Part shown: piece after piece, positions 1-6,174 of the stretch
How the letters are laid out: every line of letters starts with the position of its first letter
Numbering within the stretch: position 1 is the first letter of the stretch
From: Synechococcales cyanobacterium PMM_0073
GTDB lineage: Bacteria > Cyanobacteriota > Cyanobacteriia > Elainellales > Elainellaceae
Length of the DNA stretch: 6,792 nucleotides
Direction of reading: 5' to 3'
NCBI GenBank assembly: GCA_949127695.1
Contig: CASBQH010000369.1
Span: 1 to 6,792 of the forward strand
Made by a program: the position numbers and the translations under genes
Notes under the pieces: generated by a model
Seen by the model: the letters and a program-made list of their open reading frames with translations, nothing else
Databases searched by the model: none
What the model was told of the DNA's origin: nothing

Positions 1-1897
1 GTTCTGCCCAGTTAGGCCATGCCCGCAGCAGTGGCATTTGGCCGGTGGCGACGCTTAGCAGCTGGCTGACCATCTGGGCATGTACCACCACTCCCGGCAT
101 CAGGTAGTCGCTGGTTTCCCCGCCTCTAAACGGCGTCCGAAAGAAGTCTTTGCCGCTGATTGCAGTCGTGCCAATTAACACCACTTTATCTTTTACCTGA
201 GCGGGATCAAGCTTGTCCTGAAGCGCTGCTGTGAAAGTAATCTGCTCTGCTGGAGACTGCGGCGAGCGGTAGTTGAGCATAATTTGATAGCCTGCGGCAT
301 CAATGGTTTGGTAGCCTCCAGTGCTAGCAGTCAGCGGCAGAAAATCAGCTTTGCCGAGCCGCATCACCTCTGGCTGATTTGGGCTGGGCTGAGGCTCAGT
401 TTGCAGGTACTGGCTAGCCAGCCTCAGCGCAAATGAGCTGAAGGTCTGCTCGGTTCTTTGCGCCGTAACTGTGGCATAGAGCAGGTTGCGGCGCACTACC
501 CGATCTGGGTCAATCGGAAAATCATTGAAGCCGAGGCGCGCATCCGGGACGCCCTCTGGTGGGGGTATATCAAACTTGCGCTCGGCATTGCCCAACTTCA
601 TAATGGTTACTAAATTATCAGCCTGGAGCGCCTGAAGCAGCGCCGTATGACCGGGCTGCTGCGGCAGATCGCGATGCAGATCGAGGCCAATGGTGCGGGG
701 TTGATGCTTTTGCAGATTGCGAATTACGGTGGCGACATCGGCATCTGAAGGCGTGCCGCGCTGTAGAGCCTGTAGATCTGACTCGTTAATTGCAACGATG
801 AGCAGTCTGGGGTCAGGCGGCAGCGGCGACTGGCGCGTCTGTAATCGCACCCACTGATCGTAGGTCGCTAGCTCTGGAGCTTGCAGCCAGCCCAGCTGCC
901 GTAGTCCGGCTAGTAGTGCCGTAACGCTGAGAGCGGTGACGGCAATTGCTCGTAAGCTGCGGTAGATTTTGTGGCGCTTGTCTAGCTGCACTGGGCGATC
1001 CACCGCAGTCTCGTCGCCCATCGGGTGATAGAGCAGCGAGGGCGAAAGCTGTAGCCCATCTGGAATCATGGTTGAATCGAGCGGGGCATTGGCCAGCTGA
1101 TCGAGCGCTTGCAGCACTTCTTGCGCCGACTGGTAGCGCTGGCTAAAGTGATAGCGCAGCATTTTTCTGAGGATGCTGTCAAGACCAGAGCTAATTGGAG
1201 CCTGCCAAATTGGATCGTTGGTTTCGGGATCAGCCAGAATCTGCGTCGGCTGCTGGCCGGTTAGCCCCTGAACCACCGTCATTCCCAGCGCGTAAATGTC
1301 GCTACAGTAGCGCGGTCGGCCTGCGAGCTGTTCGCTGGGCGTATAGCCCTGGGTGCCAATTCCAACCGTAAATCGCTGCTCCTCTTCGCTCAAGAGCTGG
1401 GTATGAATTTCTTTAACCGCGCCAAAATCAATTAGCACCACGCTGCCGTCACTCTGACGACGAATTAGGTTGCTGGGCTTGATGTCACGGTGAATCACCT
1501 GCTGCGAATGCACAAACGCCAGCGTCTCTAGCAGATCGCGCAGTAGATCAATTGCTTCGGCTTCTGTGAGGCGGCGACTGGGCGGATAGTCATCGCTGAG
1601 CGCATGGCCGTCAATGAATTCTTGCACCAGGTAGAATTCGCCAGCCTCTTCAAAAAAATCAATGAATGAGGGAATTTGGGGATGCTGCCCCAGGCGTCGC
1701 AATGTCGCAATTTCGGTGTCAAACAGGCGACGGGCAATTTCTAAAAACTGCGGCTCGGTCTTGACGGGCTTAAACTGCTTGACCACGCAGATCGCGTCAG
1801 CCGCCAGCCGATCTTGCGCCAGATAGGTCTGACCAAACCCGCCCACTCCCAGCACTGAGATTAGGTGATAGCGCTCTCGCAGCAGTGAATCCAGCAT
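1..1897 (-). CDS. Serine/threonine protein kinase with CHASE2 sensor domain (partial, C-terminus off the left edge)
   Basis: Reading the minus strand from the ATG at 1895-1897 gives 632 uninterrupted residues to the window edge. The N-terminal Hanks-type kinase domain (about 10-270) has a glycine loop GVGGFG (17-22), the VVKQF lysine K40, helix-C glutamate E62, catalytic HRDIKPSN (136-143, D138), DFG (157-159) and GTQGYTPSEQ (181-190), so it should be an active ATP-dependent kinase. One hydrophobic segment (about 315-332) follows. Then comes a CHASE2-type region with the typical ATYDQW, DPRLLIVAINESDL and VVLIGTTA stretches, expected to lie outside the cytoplasmic membrane and sense an unknown signal. 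CHASE2 proteins usually end with more membrane helices, which would lie left of the window. GAGAG a few bases upstream is a plausible ribosome binding site. Kinase and CHASE2 assignment is firm; ligand and substrates are unknown. Confidence 0.93.
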   Translation of the reverse strand, partial: MLDSLLRERYHLISVLGVGGFGQTYLAQDRLAADAICVVKQFKPVKTEPQFLEIARRLFDTEIATLRRLGQHPQIPSFIDFFEEAGEFYLVQEFIDGHALSDDYPPSRRLTEAEAIDLLRDLLETLAFVHSQQVIHRDIKPSNLIRRQSDGSVVLIDFGAVKEIHTQLLSEEEQRFTVGIGTQGYTPSEQLAGRPRYCSDIYALGMTVVQGLTGQQPTQILADPETNDPIWQAPISSGLDSILRKMLRYHFSQRYQSAQEVLQALDQLANAPLDSTMIPDGLQLSPSLLYHPMGDETAVDRPVQLDKRHKIYRSLRAIAVTALSVTALLAGLRQLGWLQAPELATYDQWVRLQTRQSPLPPDPRLLIVAINESDLQALQRGTPSDADVATVIRNLQKHQPRTIGLDLHRDLPQQPGHTALLQALQADNLVTIMKLGNAERKFDIPPPEGVPDARLGFNDFPIDPDRVVRRNLLYATVTAQRTEQTFSSFALRLASQYLQTEPQPSPNQPEVMRLGKADFLPLTASTGGYQTIDAAGYQIMLNYRSPQSPAEQITFTAALQDKLDPAQVKDKVVLIGTTAISGKDFFRTPFRGGETSDYLMPGVVVHAQMVSQLLSVATGQMPLLRAWPNWAE

Positions 1898-1973
1898 TGG
1901 CTCTCTATCCACACTAATCATTGATTGTGGCACAGGGATTGTGGCACAGGCCAGAGCAGAGACCAGAGCGCAG
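1898..1973. other. Intergenic spacer between the kinase and the nuclease-like gene
   Basis: This 76-base gap lies upstream of the kinase on the minus strand. It holds a perfect two-copy 14-base tandem repeat (1923-1950) and two copies of CCAGAGC (1951-1957 and 1963-1969) set 12 bases apart. I see no convincing sigma-70 promoter or terminator in it, so the kinase may be read through from the gene upstream. Confidence 0.6.
1923..1950. repeat. Perfect 14-bp tandem repeat, two copies
   Basis: GATTGTGGCACAGG occurs at 1923-1936 and again, identical and directly adjacent, at 1937-1950. It sits 26-53 bases upstream of the kinase start. It could be a recent slippage duplication or a pair of protein-binding sites; the sequence alone does not decide. 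Confidence 0.9.
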
Positions 1974-2819
1974 CTAGAACCTCGGCGACGGCAAAACCTG
2001 CCCAGCGGGCGGGTCAGCCCATTTAGAACGACTAGACTGGCTAGGCCACAGATAGGTTCTAATCACGAGAAACACCAGAATAATCAGCAGCAGTATCCAG
2101 AAATCCTTCATGGTTGAGTGACCAGTTGAGTGACCAGGGGGCGCAGGGGGCTTGGGCGGAGGCGGTTTAGCAGGCTCAGGCGGCAAGACCACTTCGGCTG
2201 GCTTGGCTGGGCTAGATTTGGTGAGGGGAGCACTGGACTCAGCGGCTTTTTCAGCTTTTTCAACCTGCTCGGCGATCTTTTCAGCGGCTTTTTCAACGAC
2301 CTTTTCGGCCACTTTTTCGGCCAGAACTCCAGTAATCGAAGCCTGTGCAGGTTCAAACGGCAGCTGGGTTTTGGCTGGTTTACTGGCTGGTTTGCTGGCT
2401 GGTTTGCTGGCTGGTTTACTGGCTGATTTGCCGAGCCAGCCAGCCAGCCAGCCCCCAACAGAGGCCGCTGCAATCCCCCAATTGGGATCTTTGTCGATAA
2501 ATACAACCTCTACATCTCTTGTCCGGATATTTTCCGCAATCCGCTGCGCTTCTTGATATTTTGACTCTGAAACAGGCGCAAGGCCAATGATCAGCAGCTT
2601 TGGCTTTTTCAACAGCTTTTGGTAGGCCACACCCTGCCCGTAGGCTTGATAAATTGCGCCTCGGTTCAGCTGTCGCTTGATTTCAATCACCATATTGGGC
2701 GTGACCAAATCAGCCCGAATGCCGTTGCCACAGGCGACTTCTCGCTCTGTGCTTACCCCTTTCTGCTTCAGGCGGGCTTCAATATATTGCCGAATATCTT
2801 CTTCTTGCTGGAGCTGCAT
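1974..2819 (-). CDS. Predicted membrane-anchored PD-(D/E)XK nuclease-like protein with repeat linker
   Basis: Not a recognised named gene. I prefer the ATG at 2817-2819 (281 aa); a TTG at 2841-2843 would add eight residues (289 aa) but abuts a TATAAT box. Numbered from the TTG, residues 10-120 look like a restriction-endonuclease fold: RADLV (D45), VIEIK (E54, K56) and QGVAY (Q70-xxx-Y74, as in RecB-family nucleases), then strand LLIIGLAP and VEVVFID. After a small hydrophobic GGWLAGWLG stretch come four SKPA-type repeats (about 142-157), a charged helix rich in AEK (174-202), a proline/lysine-rich segment with GHST twice (237-244), and one transmembrane helix (about 248-266) with a short tail. 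No signal peptide is visible, so the nuclease-like domain is probably cytoplasmic. Cleavage activity, substrate and role are inferred or unknown. The gene starts about 54 bases after the small membrane protein gene. Confidence 0.8.
   Translation of the reverse strand: MQLQQEEDIRQYIEARLKQKGVSTEREVACGNGIRADLVTPNMVIEIKRQLNRGAIYQAYGQGVAYQKLLKKPKLLIIGLAPVSESKYQEAQRIAENIRTRDVEVVFIDKDPNWGIAAASVGGWLAGWLGKSASKPASKPASKPASKPAKTQLPFEPAQASITGVLAEKVAEKVVEKAAEKIAEQVEKAEKAAESSAPLTKSSPAKPAEVVLPPEPAKPPPPKPPAPPGHSTGHSTMKDFWILLLIILVFLVIRTYLWPSQSSRSKWADPPAGQVLPSPRF
2113..2136. repeat. 12-bp tandem repeat inside the nuclease-like gene (GHST twice)
   Basis: GTTGAGTGACCA occurs at 2113-2124 and 2125-2136 as an exact tandem copy. 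On the coding strand it encodes GHST twice, just before the transmembrane helix, so gain or loss of a unit keeps the frame. Confidence 0.9.
2239..2323. repeat. Cluster of short direct repeats encoding the AEK-rich helix
   Basis: TCAGCGGCTTTTTCA occurs at 2239-2253 and 2281-2295. GCTTTTTCA is tandem at 2245-2253 and 2254-2262. TTTTCGGCCA occurs at 2302-2311 and 2314-2323, a 12-base period. All are in frame (42, 9 and 12 bases) and encode the alanine/glutamate/lysine helix of the nuclease-like protein. Confidence 0.8.
2373..2432. repeat. 12-bp minisatellite encoding the SKPA linker
   Basis: The unit GGCTGGTTT(A/G)CT occurs four times head to tail (2373-2384, 2385-2396, 2397-2408, 2409-2420), with a degenerate fifth unit at 2421-2432. 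The four copies differ only at one position, and on the coding strand they give repeated Ser-Lys-Pro-Ala. The period keeps the reading frame, so linker length can vary between strains without breaking the protein. Confidence 0.92.
2435..2450. repeat. Tetranucleotide tract (GCCA)4 inside the nuclease-like gene
   Basis: Four perfect GCCA units run from 2435 to 2450 and encode part of GGWLAGWLG between the nuclease-like domain and the linker. A change of one unit is not a multiple of three and would shift the frame. The tract is also complementary to the neighbouring GGCTGGCT stretches, so hairpins are possible. Confidence 0.85.
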
Positions 2820-2836
2820 CAGAGAGCGTGATAATC

Positions 2837-2878
2837 TAGCCAAAATTATAGGGCTGAAATTATTTGGCCAAAATTATT
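2837..2878. repeat. Three-copy 14-bp tandem repeat at a gene junction
   Basis: Three adjacent 14-mers (2837-2850, 2851-2864, 2865-2878) share the core AAATTAT at 2843, 2857 and 2871. Units one and three share GCCAAAATTAT exactly; unit two is diverged in its first half. The array covers the stop codon of the small membrane protein gene and the putative -10 box of the nuclease-like gene. AT-rich iterated spacing suggests either repeat expansion or a multi-site operator. Confidence 0.75.
2845..2873 (-). promoter_or_regulatory. Putative promoter of the nuclease-like gene
   Basis: On the minus strand a perfect TATAAT (2845-2850) lies 26 bases upstream of the ATG at 2819. The matching -35 is poor: TTTTGG at a 17-base spacing or TTGGCC at 15. 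If used, transcription would begin just after the TTG at 2843, which favours the ATG start and a very short leader with no clear Shine-Dalgarno sequence. The -10 match could be chance in an AT-rich repeat. Confidence 0.35.
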
Positions 2879-3275
2879 TAGCCGACTGACCATCTCTTCG
2901 ACCCAGCTCATAGACGCCGCAGCCAATGGCCGCAATCAGACCCAGGCTAATCGTCCAGCTTTGCCCCAAGCTCAGCGCCACGCCCCAGTTGCACAGGCTG
3001 CCAACCCCCAAAAAGGGCAAAACGCTCAGCAGCGAGGCATAAAACGCATTCATCGACTCGCGAGCCGTCTGGGCTTGGTCAAACTCAGCCTGAGTGCGAT
3101 ACAGCGAGCGCTCAGAGCGGTTCATCCAGTCGCCCAGCTTTTCCATGAGCAGCTCGCTCACTGGAAAGAACGCCAGATAGAGCGCCAGCGACCAGAGGCT
3201 GATCCCGGTTAGCAGGGTGAGATCAATCTGAAACTGGAAGGGCGGAATCTCGATGGCCATGGCGCAGATTGGCAT
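2874..3275 (-). CDS. Small multi-span membrane protein of unknown function
   Basis: I do not recognise a named family. The 133-residue product has three hydrophobic segments: about 19-39, 78-101 and 107-122. Between the first and second lies a charged stretch (about 44-75, with MEKLGDWMNRSER) likely to form an amphipathic or cytosolic helix. The end is polar (ELGRRDGQSAK). An alternative ATG at 3258-3260 would remove five residues and give a start of MAIEIPPF; neither ATG has a strong ribosome binding site. Its TAA stop lies within a 14-base repeat array ahead of the nuclease-like gene, and it starts 58 bases after the metallophosphoesterase stop, so it may be co-transcribed with both. It could be an accessory to a membrane complex, but nothing in the sequence shows this. 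Confidence 0.8.
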   Translation of the reverse strand: MPICAMAIEIPPFQFQIDLTLLTGISLWSLALYLAFFPVSELLMEKLGDWMNRSERSLYRTQAEFDQAQTARESMNAFYASLLSVLPFLGVGSLCNWGVALSLGQSWTISLGLIAAIGCGVYELGRRDGQSAK

Positions 3276-3309
3276 AGAGCAGGCTCACTTCAGCACTAAA
3301 AGCCCTCTA

Positions 3310-3339
3310 ATTGTAACGTGTTTGTCATAAAACCTAAAT
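3310..3339 (-). promoter_or_regulatory. Weak candidate promoter for the small membrane protein gene
   Basis: On the minus strand, TACAAT (one mismatch to TATAAT) lies 17 bases after TTTAGG, which is a poor -35 and overlaps the metallophosphoesterase stop codon. The -10 is about 35 bases upstream of the ATG at 3275. This is suggestive only. Confidence 0.2.
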
Positions 3340-4893
3340 CTGAAAGGGCGGCAGACTCTGCTCTAGCCACTGATGCTGATAGCGCTCGGCCACATGGGGA
3401 CGCACCAGAAACCGAGGCGGACTGCCAGCCTGCACGTCAATCCGCAAAAACGAGTAGGGACGGCGCTTGTGATTGCCTTGGCCACTTCGTCCCACAAACA
3501 GCCGCGAACTCGCGACTTGGCGCAATTGGCCATCCAGCCCAGTTTCCAAAACATCAGCGCCTTCTGGGCGCTGCCGCCGCAGGCTATAGCCGCTGCCCCC
3601 GCAGACTAGCCAGTTGGTATGGGCATCGCCGCCGCCAGTATCGCCCGTTTGCAGATGCTCCAGGCAGTGAGCATGGCCGTTTAGCACCAGGTCAACAACG
3701 GGCTGCGACTGCTGGCCAATCGCATCTGCCACCTGACTCAGGGCGGCGCGCAGGCGTTGGCGCACGGCGAGGGTCTGCCCCTGATGCCATTTGGTGGCCT
3801 CGGTGACATAGGGCGGATGGTGGAAGAAAATCACCCGTCCGCGCACCGCCGGATTTTGCCAGGATTCAATCAGGCGTTGGGTCAGCCAGCTGAGCTGATC
3901 GGTATCGACGGTTTCGCTATGGTTGGCTTGCAGCTGCTTGGTGATGTCTTTTTCGACTTCTTCGAGCTGCTCTAGCTTTGTACGGCAGTCGTCGAGCTGT
4001 TCTGCCTGATCCGGCTGCTCCGGATCAAGCTGTAGAGAATGCTCCATTAGCTCGGCCTGCTCTTGCTGTACCTGGCTGCGCCGCTGCTCTAAGGCTTGGC
4101 GCTGGGCTGCACCTGCCGCGCCGGTCAAAAGCGGAATCGGCGCGTTAAAGGTGTTGGAGTCAAGCGCAAAAAAGTCAATGCCGCCATAGCAAAACTGGTA
4201 GTAGCGATTGGGCAGGCGCGTAAATTCTTTGGGCTGGTAGTGCAGGCATCTGCCAGCTTTGCCCAACGCAATGTAGTGCTGATCCAGATGCTGGGCGAGC
4301 TGGGCTGGGCTGTTAAACCGGAGCAGATAGTCCAGAAATGCCTGGGCGTAGACCTTGCCCTGCTCAGAGCCGCGCAGCCCCACATCCCAATCGACCCGCG
4401 AGCGCAGCAGGTAGCGAATTGGCTGCGCGGTTTGTGCCAGCAGACCGTAAAGCAGCGGCAGATCGTAGTAATCGTGGTTGCCAGGAACCGTCAAAAACGG
4501 CAGCTTGAAGGTCATCTGGTCAAAAGCAATCTGGCGGGGATGTTCGCCGCCCACCAGGAACTCTTGGTAAGGATGAATAAAATTCTTGTAGTAATAGTCT
4601 TTTGAGCCGACTAGATAGATCACATCGCCGGTATGCAGCAAAAACCGACAGCCCTGGAGCTGCCCCAGCATCATTTCGGCAATTTTTCGCTGCGGATGAT
4701 GGTCTCGGTGCGCTCCCGCACCGCTGTCGCCAATGACTAGAAACGAAAATTCTGGGTCATCAGCACCGCCATCGTCAATGACCAGCTCGGTTTGGTCAAT
4801 GCCGCGCGCCAAAATTTCGGGATGCTGCCATCTCACCCGCTGCTGCATCTTTTGAATTTTGACGGCAATGGGCGGATCGGTAATAAAGTCCAT
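3334..4893 (-). CDS. Calcineurin-like metallophosphoesterase with a coiled-coil insertion
   Basis: The 519-residue product carries the metallophosphoesterase metal-binding motifs in order: LVIGDSGAG (51-60, D56), TGDVIY (88-93, D90), PGNHDYY (137-143, N139/H140), FFHHPPY (356-362) and LNGHAHCLEH (404-413). The first motif is GDSG rather than the classical D-x-H, a variant seen in purple-acid-phosphatase-like members. A glutamine/glutamate-rich segment (about 262-325) looks like a coiled coil inserted between the GNHD and HHPP motifs, which explains the large size. There is no signal peptide, so it is probably a cytoplasmic phosphoesterase acting through two metal ions; the substrate is unknown. 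The ATG is preceded by a GGAGG that lies 20 bases away, too far for a normal ribosome binding site. The gene follows the hydrolase by 83 bases. Confidence 0.9.
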   Translation of the reverse strand: MDFITDPPIAVKIQKMQQRVRWQHPEILARGIDQTELVIDDGGADDPEFSFLVIGDSGAGAHRDHHPQRKIAEMMLGQLQGCRFLLHTGDVIYLVGSKDYYYKNFIHPYQEFLVGGEHPRQIAFDQMTFKLPFLTVPGNHDYYDLPLLYGLLAQTAQPIRYLLRSRVDWDVGLRGSEQGKVYAQAFLDYLLRFNSPAQLAQHLDQHYIALGKAGRCLHYQPKEFTRLPNRYYQFCYGGIDFFALDSNTFNAPIPLLTGAAGAAQRQALEQRRSQVQQEQAELMEHSLQLDPEQPDQAEQLDDCRTKLEQLEEVEKDITKQLQANHSETVDTDQLSWLTQRLIESWQNPAVRGRVIFFHHPPYVTEATKWHQGQTLAVRQRLRAALSQVADAIGQQSQPVVDLVLNGHAHCLEHLQTGDTGGGDAHTNWLVCGGSGYSLRRQRPEGADVLETGLDGQLRQVASSRLFVGRSGQGNHKRRPYSFLRIDVQAGSPPRFLVRPHVAERYQHQWLEQSLPPFQI

Positions 4894-4976
4894 AGTCAGT
4901 TGGAAAGCGCCAGCCTCCGGATTCTAATCCAGCTGAGAGTGGCTTTGCCATAGCCCAGAGCACTAAACCCAGAACG
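4894..4976 (-). other. Spacer between hydrolase and metallophosphoesterase with weak promoter signals
   Basis: On the minus strand TAGAAT (4921-4926) is one mismatch from a -10 box but lacks a good -35 (TGGCAA at 18 bases matches three of six). GGAGG (complement of 4914-4918) is a strong Shine-Dalgarno-like sequence set 20 bases from the ATG. An in-frame TAG within the TAGAAT box blocks any upstream extension of the coding region. I see no terminator hairpin. Confidence 0.3.
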
Positions 4977-5903
4977 CTAAACCTCAGCCTGCAAAAAAGC
5001 CAAAATCGCCGCATTCAGCGCCGCCGGATTGCCGCTTGAGGCGACATGACCGCAGTTGGGAATCAGCTGAAACTGCGCGTTGGGCAGCCTCTGCGCCAAA
5101 AGCTGCCCATCTGCGGGCGGAAACCACTGATCTTGGTCAGCCCAAAGCACCAGCGTCGGGCAGTCGATCTGGGGCAGATCTTGCTGAATCTGGCTAATCA
5201 GATTCGGCTGCTGCGCCAAACAGCGCTGGATCTGCTCCGCAGCCTGCTGCAAGTCAGATGCAAACTGAGTCAGCGCCCCGCGACGGTGCAGATAGGGATA
5301 GGTGAGCCAGTAGATTTCTTCGTCGGTAATGCTGGCTGGATCAAGCACTACCTCCTGCCGGACTAGGCGCGTCAGCCACTCGACCGCAGGCGAGAAGGGC
5401 TGCAAAACGCGCCAGTCGTCTAGCCATTCAATCAGCGGCAGCGGAATCTGCGACAGCGTCCGCATTCCCCAGCTGGGCAGCTGTTTTGGGAAAATTGGCA
5501 CGTTAATTACAATCAGCCGCTCAATTAACCCTGGGTGAGCCTGCGCGACAGCCAGCGCCGTCAGCGCCCCCAGTGACTCAGCCGCCAGCGCCACCGGCTC
5601 GTCGCTAATCGCCTGAATCATTTGCCGCAGCTCCTCCACCTGATGCCCAGCGGTTTCGGGCGGCGGCATCGCCTCAGAAAACCCGTAGCCCTTGGCATCT
5701 AGGCAAATCACCCGCCGCTGCTGCGAGAGTGGCCAGATATTATGCCGCCAGCTATAGCTCCAGCTGCCAACGCCATGCAGCAATAGCAGGGGCGCGCCCA
5801 CTCCGGCCTCGCCATAGGCAATGGCAACGGATCGCCCGCCAAGATCGCGAATCTTCAGGGTTTGGCGTCCGGCTGGAAAGGTTTGCTGCCACCAGTCTTG
5901 CAT
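4977..5903 (-). CDS. Alpha/beta hydrolase fold protein
   Basis: The 308-residue product has the usual features of the alpha/beta hydrolase fold. LLLLHGVGS (39-47) supplies the oxyanion-hole HG, and DAKGYGFS (69-76) is the typical second loop. The nucleophile elbow is A-E-S-L-G (108-112, S110). The acid lies in WADQDQW (D258 most likely) and the base is H286 in NCGHVASSG. Residues about 130-230 form a lid with tryptophans and aromatic residues. Length and layout match the haloalkane dehalogenase/epoxide hydrolase/esterase superfamily, but the substrate cannot be told. The first glycine of G-x-S-x-G is replaced by alanine, an uncommon but tolerated change. No signal peptide is seen, so it is probably cytosolic. 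It is the first gene of the minus-strand group, divergent from the HIT gene; its ATG lacks a clear Shine-Dalgarno sequence. Confidence 0.92.
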   Translation of the reverse strand: MQDWWQQTFPAGRQTLKIRDLGGRSVAIAYGEAGVGAPLLLLHGVGSWSYSWRHNIWPLSQQRRVICLDAKGYGFSEAMPPPETAGHQVEELRQMIQAISDEPVALAAESLGALTALAVAQAHPGLIERLIVINVPIFPKQLPSWGMRTLSQIPLPLIEWLDDWRVLQPFSPAVEWLTRLVRQEVVLDPASITDEEIYWLTYPYLHRRGALTQFASDLQQAAEQIQRCLAQQPNLISQIQQDLPQIDCPTLVLWADQDQWFPPADGQLLAQRLPNAQFQLIPNCGHVASSGNPAALNAAILAFLQAEV

Positions 5904-6174
5904 TGAGTCTTTGATGATCTAACTGGCGGATCTATGCGGATCTGTATGTAGACAAAAAAGCATGTAGACAAAAAAGCTCCCTACCGTCACCGCCAGAGAG
6001 CCAAAGCACTCATCAAACTATGAGAAAGACCTGAAACTCTGAGCCACAGCTGCCAATCTGGGATTCACGCTGAGATTCACATATTTTGCATCGGTGGACG
6101 AGCATCTCCTGCCCCTCTCACCTCTTAGAATGACAGCAAAATACTAATCTATAGGTTTAATTTTGTGAACTGCT
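5904..6174. other. Divergent intergenic region between hydrolase and HIT genes
   Basis: These 271 bases must hold the promoters of both divergent genes. Near the hydrolase there are two tandem duplications (5926-5945 and 5946-5977). GATTCAC occurs at 6062-6068 and 6074-6080. Toward the HIT gene, ATGACA (6130-6135) resembles a -35 box, but the following TATAGG and TTTAAT are at poor spacings (14 and 20 bases). I found no convincing small gene, structured RNA or terminator here. Confidence 0.5.
5926..5977. repeat. Tandem duplications upstream of the hydrolase gene (10 bp and 16 bp)
   Basis: ATGTAGACAAAAAAGC occurs at 5946-5961 and again, identical and adjacent, at 5962-5977. Just before it, GCGGATCTAT (5926-5935) is followed by GCGGATCTGT (5936-5945), nine of ten bases matching. 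The block lies 23-74 bases upstream of the hydrolase start, where its promoter should be. Confidence 0.9.

Noticed and set aside
946..1146. Plus-strand open frame of 66 codons
   Set aside because: It lies opposite the kinase coding region, which has continuous domain homology on the minus strand; the frame has no recognisable motif.
1974..2111. Separate 45-residue membrane protein starting at the internal ATG (MKDFWILLL)
   Set aside because: There is no Shine-Dalgarno sequence before this ATG and the frame is continuous with the nuclease-like protein, so a single anchored product is simpler. It could still be an internal start.
2373..2450. CRISPR-like array
   Set aside because: Units are 12 and 4 bases long with no spacers and encode a regular peptide repeat, so this is a minisatellite.
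2130..2556. Plus-strand open frames with GWFAGWFAG or LAGLLAGLL repeats
   Set aside because: They are antisense reading of the 12-base minisatellite. A 12-base period free of stops stays open in several frames, so length here is not evidence of coding.
4096..4605. Plus-strand open frame of 169 codons opposite the metallophosphoesterase
   Set aside because: The minus strand carries all metallophosphoesterase motifs across this stretch; the plus frame is a shadow with no family features.
4914..4918. GGAGG on the minus strand as the metallophosphoesterase ribosome binding site
   Set aside because: It lies 20 bases from the ATG and no ATG, GTG or TTG start sits at a proper distance after it in frame.
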